64,000 nucleotides of DNA from Methanocorpusculum sp. (GTDB lineage: Archaea; Halobacteriota; Methanomicrobia; Methanomicrobiales; Methanocorpusculaceae), in the NCBI RefSeq assembly GCF_030655665.1, contig NZ_JAUSPQ010000008.1:1-64000 (forward strand), read 5' to 3'. Positions 54,720 to 63,568 of the stretch are shown piece after piece. The notes below the pieces were generated by a model. The model made no database searches, was not told the origin of the DNA, and saw nothing but the letters and a program-made list of their open reading frames with translations. Made by a program: the position numbers and the translations under genes. How positions within the stretch are numbered: position 1 is the first letter of the stretch; every line of letters begins with the position of its first letter.

Positions 54720-55994
54720 TCATCCTGCATATCCCCCCATCTCAAGGGTGTAGATTTCTGCAATTTCCTCAGAGGTCAGCGGGAAGTCAACCTCGTGCTG
54801 CATTTCAGTGGTAAAATTGCCGTTATTTACATCCCAGCGGGTAACATCGTAACGTGATTTTGTCGGGATATTGAGAGGCAGACTCTCAGTTATCGGCCCG
54901 CGTATCGTGCCGGTGTCAACACCATAGATATACAGTTTCGATCTATCCTGCGGTGAAGTGCCCATCTGGTCATATACACTAGTTATATGATACCATTTCT
55001 TCTCAAGACTTGGAACGTGGTATTCGACCTGTGTGGATGGAGTTTCACCAGTTTTTTCAAAATAGAAGATCATCTGAAAGCCATGAGTAGTTGGGTTTGA
55101 AAATTGCAGTCTCCATACTCTATCGGTGTATCCGGTGCCGCCACTTCCGTCGCTATATCCGCGTCCTGCAATATCCCACAAACCTGTCGTATAGGTTTCA
55201 CTACTCTTGACCCACGTCATCGCGGTGATGCCCGGATCTCTCACCGCAAGTATCATTGACCCAGTTCCTGTATCTCCTGATGTGGTATTCCGGATATCTA
55301 ATCGAACTGTGTATGAGCCCGCTGTATTATACGTAAACACTGCTGCTTTCGTATCAGCTGTTTGTCCATTCCCGCTGGTCCAGGAATATTCTATATCAGC
55401 AGAACTTTCTTCGGCAGTGAACTCCACGGCAGCCTGATCGGACACAAAATGGAGCACGACCCAAATGTCAGCCAGATCTGCGATCACACCGGGAAGCGGT
55501 TTTGATCCTGAGATCCCCGTCTTCACCTGGCTCGTGGCATTCTTACCTTCTGTTATCACGGCAGTAAATGCTGCATTCACCTCTACCCCGCCTTCACGGT
55601 AAAACTGTTTTTCGGCAATAACCACTGACTTTCCTGTCCCGGTATAGACAACAGACACCTGATGGAGCGGATGAGTGATCCCAAGATCCCAGGTCAGTTT
55701 CATTCCCGGGGAAAAATCCACGTCTTCTGCCTGAAATGCCTGTGTCTGGTCAATCCCATCCACAAGGATTGCATATTCGCCGGCAGGAAGCGTGTCTCCC
55801 GAAAAATGGGTCAGGGTAATGACCCCGTTATTATCTGAAATGGTGATCCCAGCTATAGGCGTTGAATCCACATTTCCTGAATAGAGGATACCAACAACAA
55901 AGATCCCCGTCAGAAATATGGTGAGTGCAAGAATCAAAAGTGCGGCGATCACTGGGGCTACCCCATTATCATCCCCGCCCCCTTTCCAAATCAT
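54720..55994 (-). CDS. Pilin-like protein with PKD and LamG-like regions
   Basis: The 424-residue protein starts at ATG 55994; an in-frame ATG at 56006 would add four residues. Leader MIWKGGGDDNG-VAPVIAALLILALTIFLTG is pilin-like. After it come a small beta domain (TPIAGITISDNNGVITLTHFSGD), a PKD-like segment (YSWTSGNGQTADTKAAVFTYNTAGSYTVRLDIRNTT) and a roughly 170-residue jelly-roll-like end (LQFSNPTTHGFQMIFYFEKTG..WYHITSVYDQ), as in LamG-type lectins. This suggests a carbohydrate- or surface-binding minor pilin. It is divergent from the secretion ATPase. Confidence 0.8.
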   Translation of the reverse strand: MIWKGGGDDNGVAPVIAALLILALTIFLTGIFVVGILYSGNVDSTPIAGITISDNNGVITLTHFSGDTLPAGEYAILVDGIDQTQAFQAEDVDFSPGMKLTWDLGITHPLHQVSVVYTGTGKSVVIAEKQFYREGGVEVNAAFTAVITEGKNATSQVKTGISGSKPLPGVIADLADIWVVLHFVSDQAAVEFTAEESSADIEYSWTSGNGQTADTKAAVFTYNTAGSYTVRLDIRNTTSGDTGTGSMILAVRDPGITAMTWVKSSETYTTGLWDIAGRGYSDGSGGTGYTDRVWRLQFSNPTTHGFQMIFYFEKTGETPSTQVEYHVPSLEKKWYHITSVYDQMGTSPQDRSKLYIYGVDTGTIRGPITESLPLNIPTKSRYDVTRWDVNNGNFTTEMQHEVDFPLTSEEIAEIYTLEMGGYAG

Positions 55995-56033
55995 GGTAAT
56001 ACCCATTTCTTCTCAGAGGATATACTCCTTTGC

Positions 56034-56050
56034 GAAGGAATATATTCTTC
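56034..56050. promoter_or_regulatory. Near-palindrome GAAGGAATATATTCTTC in the divergent pilus promoter
   Basis: Between the PKD-pilin and the secretion ATPase lies GAAG-GAATA-TATTC-TTC, which with one base removed would be a 16-bp perfect palindrome. It matches the site at 51269-51282 in its ends, GAAG...ATTCTTCAC. Confidence 0.45.
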
Positions 56051-56144
56051 ACCTGGGGAAATTATATAACAGCAACAATCAAATTATTGTTTATCTTTAT
56101 TTCTGCGACGGGTTGTTGCCGGAATCTATCTGGGAATATCGCTG

Positions 56145-58493
56145 ATGTTTGGCAAAAAGAACAAGGAAGAGTCGGAAGAGGAATTATATCCTACACTTCC
56201 CGAGTACGACTTCGAGCGGGACGGATCTTTAGTCTCTCCAAAACTGCGAAAGACCGACGAGGTTCTCGAAGCCTACTGGATCGAACCTGGTCTCACCCGT
56301 GTCTCCATCATCAGAACAGCCGAGTATGAAAATATTTATATTGCCCATGAACCGGCTCTGACCCCATTTGAAGCCGAACTCCTCGAACGCCTTCAGCCGG
56401 CTGTTCGTGATCTCCTGATCATGAAGGATATCGAGCTGAACGATAGAAAGGAGGTCTTGTATGAGTCGATCGACTACCTTCTTGACTCATATGATCTGCC
56501 GCTTACCAATGCCACCGTCTATAAGATGAGGTATTATCTGAAACGTACCTTTTTTGGATGGGGCAGGGTCGATATCCTTCGCGGGGATCATGATATCGAG
56601 GATATTTCATGTTCGGGATACGATCTGCCGGTATATCTGTATCACCGCAAGTACCGGGATATCAAGACCACGATCTTCTTCACTGATCCCCGTGAACTGG
56701 ACAGTCTGGTCGTTCTGTTTGCGCAGAAATCCGGTAAACACATATCTCTCTCGAATCCTATCGTAGATGCAACCCTCTCCGACGGGTCCCGTATTCAGCT
56801 GACCTATAGTACAGTGATCTCGACCCGCGGTTCTTCATTTACTATTCGTAAGTTCAGAAAGAATCCATTCTCACCCATTGATCTTCTGGTCAATCATACG
56901 TTTACGATCGATGAAATGGTGTATCTCTGGATGGCGGTTCAGTACAACTACTCCATTTTGATCGTAGGAGGTACGGCTTCAGGGAAGACGACGACCTTAA
57001 ACGCTATCTCCCAATTCATCCCTGCCCTTTCGAAGGTGGTGTCCATCGAGGATACGCGTGAGATCATGCTGGAACATGACAACTGGATCGCAAGTCTTGT
57101 GCCGCTTTCGTCAGGAGCTTCCTCTGTCCAGCGGGATATCACCATGTTCGATCTGTTAAAAGCTGCGATGCGGCAGAGACCTGAGTATATCCTTGTGGGT
57201 GAGGTCCGTGGTATTGAGGCACAGACGCTTTTCCAGGCGATGAACTCGGGGCACACAACGTTTTCCACTTTGCACGGCGGAGATGTCACGATGGCCATCC
57301 ACCGTTTGGAGAACCCGCCGCTGGATGTGCCTAAGGCAACGATCGAGACCCTGGATATCGTGTTATGTCAGGGTAGTATGTTCCGTAACAAGAAGCAGGT
57401 CCGCAGGTGTAAGGAGATCACCGAGATCGTGGGTATGACCGATAAAGGTGAGCTTGAGGTCAACACGGTGTATCTGTATAATTTCCAGAAGGATGCACCA
57501 AGTTTCTCCGGGACGTCGCAGGTGTATGCGTCGATTGCAGAAAAGACCGGTATGAATATGTCAACGATGGGCGAGGATATCCGTAAGCGTACGGCGGTTT
57601 TGCAGGCAATGCTTGATCAGGATATCCGGGATTACCGGGATTTTGCACGTATCGTCTGGCTGTTTCTTTCGAGGCCTAAGTATGTTATGGCGAATGTGGC
57701 GGATCTTACGCAGATTCTGCCGGGTAAGTGTAAAATCCATGAGACCCTGGCAAACCCCCAGATCGAGAAGGCAGAGTATCCGGAGATGGTGGACGGACCT
57801 GCGGAATCTGATGCGGCATACGGGACGGGCTCATCCATTTCCGACCGTGTAGATAGTCCCAAGGTGACTCGCGTGTGTTATGTCCCGGATTCTCAGGGCG
57901 TATCCTTCACGGTTGACTCGGCTCCTATTCCCGACTCTGCAGAGCCCGGTGTGTGCTATATCCCGGATACGCTGGGAGTATCCTCCACGGTTGACTACCC
58001 CCCTATTCCCGATTCTGCGGCGCCCGGCGTCTCTCTCCTCCCCGATGATGTTCCCGAATCGTCTGATTCTCATGTAACTCTCGTCCCTGATGTCGTTTCT
58101 GAGCCTGAAGAGCCTGAGGTTTCTGAGTCCTCCGATGTCGTTCCTGAGTCTTCCGCTTCTGAAGAATCTGTCTCTCCTGACGTTGTTCCTGAGCTTTCTG
58201 CTCCTGAAGACTCTGTCTCTCCTGACGTTGTTCCCGAATCTTCCGCTTCTGAAGAATCTGTTTCCGCTGATGTAGTTCCCGAGCCTTCTGCTCCTGAAGT
58301 CGGAGTTCCATCAGATGATAGTGAGGATTTCTTCTTTGACATCCACGCTCCCATTCGCTCCAAAGAGGAAATATTTGGTCCGTCTGAATCAGACCCCGAG
58401 TCGATTTTTGAAGTGGCACCTGAGAAAGACATCTCCTCTTTCGACCTGTATGCAGATGAACAGAACACGGATTCCTCTCCGGAAAAGAAGTAG
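56145..58493 (+). CDS. Type IV pilus/secretion ATPase (GspE/TadA family) with repetitive acidic tail
   Basis: The 782-residue protein powers pilin assembly. The core, residues about 60-560, has the Walker A GGTASGKTTT (near 275), the Asp box, Walker B ILVGEVRG, and the His box GHTTFSTLHGG, as in archaeal PilB/TadA enzymes. Residues about 570-765 are an additional serine-, glutamate- and proline-rich tail with two tandem repeat types (78 bp x2 and 45 bp x4), which normal family members lack. It is divergent from the PKD-pilin and directly precedes its membrane partner. Confidence 0.93.
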   Translation: MFGKKNKEESEEELYPTLPEYDFERDGSLVSPKLRKTDEVLEAYWIEPGLTRVSIIRTAEYENIYIAHEPALTPFEAELLERLQPAVRDLLIMKDIELNDRKEVLYESIDYLLDSYDLPLTNATVYKMRYYLKRTFFGWGRVDILRGDHDIEDISCSGYDLPVYLYHRKYRDIKTTIFFTDPRELDSLVVLFAQKSGKHISLSNPIVDATLSDGSRIQLTYSTVISTRGSSFTIRKFRKNPFSPIDLLVNHTFTIDEMVYLWMAVQYNYSILIVGGTASGKTTTLNAISQFIPALSKVVSIEDTREIMLEHDNWIASLVPLSSGASSVQRDITMFDLLKAAMRQRPEYILVGEVRGIEAQTLFQAMNSGHTTFSTLHGGDVTMAIHRLENPPLDVPKATIETLDIVLCQGSMFRNKKQVRRCKEITEIVGMTDKGELEVNTVYLYNFQKDAPSFSGTSQVYASIAEKTGMNMSTMGEDIRKRTAVLQAMLDQDIRDYRDFARIVWLFLSRPKYVMANVADLTQILPGKCKIHETLANPQIEKAEYPEMVDGPAESDAAYGTGSSISDRVDSPKVTRVCYVPDSQGVSFTVDSAPIPDSAEPGVCYIPDTLGVSSTVDYPPIPDSAAPGVSLLPDDVPESSDSHVTLVPDVVSEPEEPEVSESSDVVPESSASEESVSPDVVPELSAPEDSVSPDVVPESSASEESVSADVVPEPSAPEVGVPSDDSEDFFFDIHAPIRSKEEIFGPSESDPESIFEVAPEKDISSFDLYADEQNTDSSPEKK
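57873..58028 (+). repeat. Tandem 78-bp repeat x2 in the secretion ATPase tail
   Basis: Units 57873-57950 and 57951-58028 encode GV-CYVPDSQGVS-type 26-residue blocks (VCYVPDSQGVSFTVDSAP and VCYIPDTLGVSSTVDYPP). They are recognisably duplicated at DNA level. Confidence 0.85.
58122..58301 (+). repeat. Tandem 45-bp repeat x4 in the secretion ATPase tail
   Basis: Units begin near 58122, 58167, 58212 and 58257 and encode 15-residue blocks of the form SVSPDVVPESSASEE. The close DNA match suggests recent expansion, and copy number may vary between strains. Confidence 0.85.
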
Positions 58494-58503
58494 CGTGTAG
58501 GCC

Positions 58504-60381
58504 ATGAGAAATCCCTTAACGCCATCACCCGAACGCATCAGAGCTCTTGAAAAGGAACTCTTTTCGGCACGTATTGATATAGACGTCAAGGGACTGGTTC
58601 GTTATGCACGTGTCTTCGGTTTAATTGCCAGTATCCTCATTGTTTTTGCCCTCATCATCATTGATGTTTTCTTCTTTCCTGTTGCCAATCTGTTCGCCGA
58701 TTCTGAATATATTATCTTCACATATCCTCTGACCGCCGGAATCGCCATTCTTGCAAACGTTGCGGTCTATTACGCCATCATTTCCTATCCAAAAATTGAA
58801 ATGCGGAGCAGGAAGCGGTTCATAGAAGCATCCATGTATGAAATGGTATCCTTCATGTATGCTCTGCATCACTGCGGCGCAACCTTGTATGCCTCGCTCC
58901 ATTCGATAGCCCGGTATGCTGACTACTATGGAGATGCCGCAAAAGAGTTCCGCCAGGTCGTCTCGGATATGGATTTCTGCGGCTACGATCAGTTCACCGC
59001 CATCCAGCGGCTCGCCGACACGACTCCTTCCGACAAACTTCGTTTTTTCCTATCAGAGTTGTCCTCAACGTATCGGTCGATAGGTAATGCTGAGGTGTTT
59101 CTGGATGGTAAACTTCGGGAGATGCAAAAAGAGGCTGAAGTCACCCAGAGAAGTTACCTCTCTTCACTTGGGGCGATCGCCGAGATGTATATCACTCTAT
59201 TCGTGGCAGGCCCCCTTTTCGTCGTGATCGTTATCATGGTTATAGGTCTCATCTCGGGTTCGGATCCGCTGATCCTCGCTCTGGTCGTCTATCTGATGCT
59301 CCCGATAGGAACAGTGATCTTTCTCCTTCTTCTGGACGCCCTTGGTCAGACCTACATCATCAAACGTACCCAGATGCCCAGATCAACAGTTTCCCTGTAT
59401 CCCCAGCTTACTATTATGGAGTCAGAGGAGGATGAGACCCCGCTCTTTGAAAAACTAAGAAAGTATGATAAACGCCTGAGGGTCATGGAGTTTTTCCACC
59501 ACCCGCTACTTGCTATCAGGGAGGAACCGTCACTCGTTTTCGTGTTCAGCGTCCCGCTTTCATTGATCACTGGCGTCATTCTCTACCTCTCTACGGTCAG
59601 GGTATTCTTTAATCCGTATATGATCTATGAATGGGGTATGGCGGTCGATGATGTGATCATTGTCATGCTTTTGGTGGCTCTCATACCCTATGCAATAAGC
59701 TATCGTTCGTATAATCGTAGAATAGACAAGGTCGAGGGAGCTCTTCCGGATTTTTGTCGCCAGTTGAGTTCTCTGGTAAAGTATAATATGACCCTCACCC
59801 ATGCCATTGAACTCACCGCACAAGAGGGAAAAAGTTACATTCAGGATGATATCCGTGTGCTCTCCCGGGATCTTCAATGGGGAGAGAAGCTTTCATCCGC
59901 TCTCAAGCGCTTTGCTGACCGCATGAAAAACCTCTCTGTTGACCGTCTGGTCATTCTCCTCTCCCAGACCGAACACTTTACCAATGATCTGTCGCTCACG
60001 ATCGATCTGCAGTATCATGAAGCAAAGAGCAGAGAATCGCTGAAACGGGAAAGAAAGAGCGACATGGGTGTGTATGTCGTGATCGTTTTCATGGCATTTG
60101 GCGTGTTTGTGTTTGTTCAGATCATTATGTCGGAGGTGTTTCTGAATATCATGATGGAGAATTCCGACGCACTTTCCTACTTAAGTTCCAGTTCTGGTGC
60201 CGGTTTCCCTGCCCAGCTCTATCAGATGATCATCTATCACTCGGTTCTCATCCACGGGTTCTGTTCCGGGCTTGTGGCAGGAATGATGGGTACTGGATCG
60301 ATCAAGGGGGGTATCCTGTACGCGTGTATTATGCTCACATGTGGCTCCCTCGCTTTTATCCTGATTGGCATGGTCATGTAG
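58504..60381 (+). CDS. Type II secretion F / TadC-type membrane protein of the pilus
   Basis: The 625-residue protein has two T2SSF domains, each with a cytoplasmic helical bundle between membrane helices: helices at about 40-60, 75-95, 235-260, 265-285, then 345-365, 385-405, 530-550, 580-600, 605-625. The first domain starts at ASMYEMVSFMYALHHCGATLYASLHSIA, the second at LPDFCRQLSSLVKYNMTLTHAI. It is the platform protein for the adjacent ATPase, ten bases downstream. Such double-domain forms are normal in archaea. The prepilin peptidase is not in the window. Confidence 0.92.
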   Translation: MRNPLTPSPERIRALEKELFSARIDIDVKGLVRYARVFGLIASILIVFALIIIDVFFFPVANLFADSEYIIFTYPLTAGIAILANVAVYYAIISYPKIEMRSRKRFIEASMYEMVSFMYALHHCGATLYASLHSIARYADYYGDAAKEFRQVVSDMDFCGYDQFTAIQRLADTTPSDKLRFFLSELSSTYRSIGNAEVFLDGKLREMQKEAEVTQRSYLSSLGAIAEMYITLFVAGPLFVVIVIMVIGLISGSDPLILALVVYLMLPIGTVIFLLLLDALGQTYIIKRTQMPRSTVSLYPQLTIMESEEDETPLFEKLRKYDKRLRVMEFFHHPLLAIREEPSLVFVFSVPLSLITGVILYLSTVRVFFNPYMIYEWGMAVDDVIIVMLLVALIPYAISYRSYNRRIDKVEGALPDFCRQLSSLVKYNMTLTHAIELTAQEGKSYIQDDIRVLSRDLQWGEKLSSALKRFADRMKNLSVDRLVILLSQTEHFTNDLSLTIDLQYHEAKSRESLKRERKSDMGVYVVIVFMAFGVFVFVQIIMSEVFLNIMMENSDALSYLSSSSGAGFPAQLYQMIIYHSVLIHGFCSGLVAGMMGTGSIKGGILYACIMLTCGSLAFILIGMVM

Positions 60382-60492
60382 TGGTAAAGTCCGAGTCATA
60401 ACCATTATCTTAGTATAAAACAATGTAATAGGGTGCTAAAGTGTGGCATGACACACAGTGTCATGCCCCCCATCTGCAAAGGACTTAACCTT

Positions 60493-61779
60493 ATGTTCTG
60501 GAATGAGAAGATGGAAACCCTGTCCGGTCCGGCTCTTGAAGAGCTTCAGCTCAAGCGTCTGAAGGAGACGGTTGCACGGACGCAGAATATCGGTTTCTAC
60601 AATACCCTGTTCAAGGATGCGGGAATAACCCCGTCTGATATCAAGTCACTTGACGATCTGGCAAAGATCCCGTTCACGAAGAAAGCAGATCTCCGTGGGG
60701 GATATCCGTTTGGATTTTTAGCGGTGCCTATGCGTCAGGTGAACCGGATCCATACAACATCCGGAACGACCGGAAAACCGACGGTCGTCGCCTATACGAA
60801 AAATGATCTCAATATGTGGTCGGAACTTATCGCCCGCAACCTGACGATGGTCGGGCTCGCTGCAGGCGATATTTTCCAGAATGCGTCGAACTACTCTCTT
60901 TTTACCGGCGGTCTCGGCATCCATATGGGTGCGGAGAAGATCGGTTGTGCTGTTGTTCCCTCAGGTGTTGGGAACACTAAACGGCAGATCGAGATGATCC
61001 AGGATTTCAAAGTGCGTGGTCTTCACTGTACTCCGAGTTATGCGATGCATCTGACTGAGGTGGCTGAGGAGATGCATGCGGATCTTTCATCGCTTGAGAT
61101 CGGCTGTTTCGGGGCGGAAGCCTGGTCGGAGAATATGCGCCGTGACTTGGAGAACCGTCTCGGCCTCAAAGCCTACGACAGTTACGGGATGAGCGAACTG
61201 TTTGGTCCGGGTGTTGCCTTTGAATGCCCCGAACAGAATGGTCTGCATATTTGGCATGACTGTTATATCGTCGAGATCATCGACCCGAAGACCGGCGAGG
61301 TGCTCGGTCCCGAAGAGAAGGGAGAGATGGTCGTGACACCAATCATGAAGGAGGCTATGCCCCTCTTACGATATCGGACCGGCGATATCACGATGCTCAT
61401 GGAGGATGAGTGTCCGTGCGGCCGCGGTCAGAAGATTGCGAGACTCCTTGGAAGAAGCGACGATATGCTTACGGTTCGGGGTATCAATGTGTTCCCGAGT
61501 CAGATCGAGCATGTGCTGAAAAACGTCCCTGAAGTGGGAGATCAGTTCATGGTCTACATCGACCGGGTGGATCATCTTGATGAGATGATGATTGAGGTGG
61601 AGATGAATAAAAATATCTTCTCGGGCGAGCTTCAGGATCTCTCGAAGCTGCAGACGAAGATCATGAAAGCCCTGCAGGAGACGCTCACGCTGCGTGCCAA
61701 GGTCGATCTTGTTGAACCGGGCTCTCTCCCCCGCTTTGAAGGAAAAGCAAAGAGAGTTGTTGACCGGAGGGTCATTTAA
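60493..61779 (+). CDS. paaK: Phenylacetate-CoA ligase-type AMP-forming enzyme, copy 1
   Basis: The 428-residue adenylate-forming enzyme starts at ATG 60493 (FWNEKMETLS). An upstream start at 60433 adds 20 residues without family character. AMP motifs are HTTSGTTGKPTVVAY, SYGMSELFGPG and YRTGDITMLM, and the C-terminal lid ends LPRFEGKAKRVVDRR. In methanogens this family activates aryl acids to CoA thioesters used to make aromatic amino acids with indolepyruvate oxidoreductase. The likely substrate here is phenylacetate or indoleacetate. Confidence 0.9.
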   Translation: MFWNEKMETLSGPALEELQLKRLKETVARTQNIGFYNTLFKDAGITPSDIKSLDDLAKIPFTKKADLRGGYPFGFLAVPMRQVNRIHTTSGTTGKPTVVAYTKNDLNMWSELIARNLTMVGLAAGDIFQNASNYSLFTGGLGIHMGAEKIGCAVVPSGVGNTKRQIEMIQDFKVRGLHCTPSYAMHLTEVAEEMHADLSSLEIGCFGAEAWSENMRRDLENRLGLKAYDSYGMSELFGPGVAFECPEQNGLHIWHDCYIVEIIDPKTGEVLGPEEKGEMVVTPIMKEAMPLLRYRTGDITMLMEDECPCGRGQKIARLLGRSDDMLTVRGINVFPSQIEHVLKNVPEVGDQFMVYIDRVDHLDEMMIEVEMNKNIFSGELQDLSKLQTKIMKALQETLTLRAKVDLVEPGSLPRFEGKAKRVVDRRVI

Positions 61780-61781
61780 TC

Positions 61782-63083
61782 ATGGCATATTATAATGAAA
61801 AGATCGAGACGATGCCTAAGGCTGAGCTTTCTAAGCTCCAGTATCAGGAACTGAAAAAGCTGGTAACCCGCCTCTATGATAAATCGGCCTTCTATCATAA
61901 GAAAATGGACGAGACTGGTGTCAAACCAGCGGATATCTCTTCCATTGCCGATATCACGAAGCTGCCTTTTATGAATAAAACGGATCTCCGTGACAATTAT
62001 CCGGACGGGCTTGTTTGTGTTCCTCACGAGGATCTGGTCAGATATCATGTTTCATCCGGGACGACCGGGAAACCGACGGTCGTAGCTTATACCCAAAACG
62101 ATATCGATCTCTGGAGTGAGTGCGTTGCCCGCTCGCTTGTTTCGTGCGGGGTTGGAAAAAAGGACGTTTTGCAGGTCTGTTATGGGTACGGTCTTTTCAC
62201 CGGCGGTCTTGGACTGCATTACGGCGGAGAGAAGGTCGGCGCGACGGTGATCCCTGCATCGACCGGAAACTCCGAGCGGCAGATCGAACTTATCCAGGAT
62301 CTGAAGACAACGGTGATAGCTTGTACTCCCTCATACTTTATCCATCTGATCGATGTGGCGAAGAAAATGGGTGTGGACTTCAACAAGGACACGCTGCTTC
62401 GGACCGCGGTTCTCGGGGCAGAACCATGGACGGATGCAATGCGCCGGTATATCTACGCTGAGTCCGGAGTCACGGCACACAATATCTTCGGGACGTCTGA
62501 GATATCCGGGCCGATGTTCACGGACTGCAGTGAACTGAACGGTATGCACATCTGCGGAGATATCGCCTACACTGAGATCATCGATCCAAAGACCGGCGAG
62601 CAGCTCCCTCCGGGTGAGAAGGGAGAACTGACGATCACGGTCCTGAAAAAGGAGGCGATCCCGATGATCCGGTATCGGATCGGAGATATCACGTCTATCA
62701 TTGAAGGAGATTGTGCCTGCGGCAGAACTTCGCCGCGGATCGACCGTCTGCAGGGCAGGGTCGATGATATGCTGATCATCCGCGGGATCAATGTTTTCCC
62801 GTCGGCTATCGAGCATGCTCTCTTGAAGAATCCGTATCTCACGAGCCATTTCATGATCGAGGTGTCCAGAACCGGCCCTCTTGACGACATGCTTGTAAGG
62901 GTAGAATTAAAGCCTGATGCGATGACAGATAGTATTAACGGTCTCATGGAGATGCAGATGCGTACCGAGCGTGCTCTTCGGGATGCACTGAATGTGTCTG
63001 CGAAGATCGAGCTATGTCCGCCGAACTCCCTCCCGCGTTTTGAGGGTAAAGCAAAACGTGTAATCGATCATCGGGTGATCTAA
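61782..63083 (+). CDS. paaK: Phenylacetate-CoA ligase-type AMP-forming enzyme, copy 2
   Basis: The 433-residue paralogue of the previous gene begins two bases after its stop. Motifs: HVSSGTTGKPTVVAY, NIFGTSEISGP, YRIGDITSII and a lid ending LPRFEGKAKRVIDHR. The tandem duplication probably gives two enzymes with different aryl-acid preference. It ends directly where the ACT-domain gene starts, so the three genes form an operon. Confidence 0.92.
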   Translation: MAYYNEKIETMPKAELSKLQYQELKKLVTRLYDKSAFYHKKMDETGVKPADISSIADITKLPFMNKTDLRDNYPDGLVCVPHEDLVRYHVSSGTTGKPTVVAYTQNDIDLWSECVARSLVSCGVGKKDVLQVCYGYGLFTGGLGLHYGGEKVGATVIPASTGNSERQIELIQDLKTTVIACTPSYFIHLIDVAKKMGVDFNKDTLLRTAVLGAEPWTDAMRRYIYAESGVTAHNIFGTSEISGPMFTDCSELNGMHICGDIAYTEIIDPKTGEQLPPGEKGELTITVLKKEAIPMIRYRIGDITSIIEGDCACGRTSPRIDRLQGRVDDMLIIRGINVFPSAIEHALLKNPYLTSHFMIEVSRTGPLDDMLVRVELKPDAMTDSINGLMEMQMRTERALRDALNVSAKIELCPPNSLPRFEGKAKRVIDHRVI

Positions 63084-63518
63084 ATGACGGAAAAATACAT
63101 CATCAAACAGTTGTCGATATTTTCAGAGAATAAGGCTGGAAAACTTGCCGCAATCGCCAAGATTTTTCTTGACACCGGCGTGTCCATTCAGGCATTCAAC
63201 ATTGCCGAAGCAAATAACTTCGGGGTCGTCCGGGCTATCGTAGATAAACCGGAGATCGCGTTCAATGAGTTTGCCAAACAGAATTATGCTTTGCAGTATA
63301 CGGATGTTCTCGCGATCAAAATGAAGGATGTTCCAGGCGGCCTGTATGAAGTGGCAAACCTTCTTGGCGGTCTTAGTATCAACATCGAGTATGCATATGC
63401 ATTCCGTTCCGGAGACTACGGTGCATTGATCGTGAAAGTGACAAATCCGCGTGAAGCAGCATTAAAGATCGTGGAAGCCGGCATCGAACTGCTTCCGGCG
63501 AAAGATTACAACTTCTGA
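63084..63518 (+). CDS. Tandem ACT-domain protein
   Basis: The 144-residue protein consists of two ACT repeats (KQLSIFSENKAGKLAAIAKIF.. and LAIKMKDVPGGLYEVANLL..), a small regulatory fold that binds amino acids. It follows the two CoA ligases with no gap, so it may sense an aromatic amino acid and regulate them or the associated oxidoreductase (inference; family is common in this position in methanogens). Confidence 0.9.
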   Translation: MTEKYIIKQLSIFSENKAGKLAAIAKIFLDTGVSIQAFNIAEANNFGVVRAIVDKPEIAFNEFAKQNYALQYTDVLAIKMKDVPGGLYEVANLLGGLSINIEYAYAFRSGDYGALIVKVTNPREAALKIVEAGIELLPAKDYNF

Positions 63519-63568
63519 TCTGAATACTCAATCCCTATTTTTTTAACTTGAAAAAAGAATGAAGGGTT

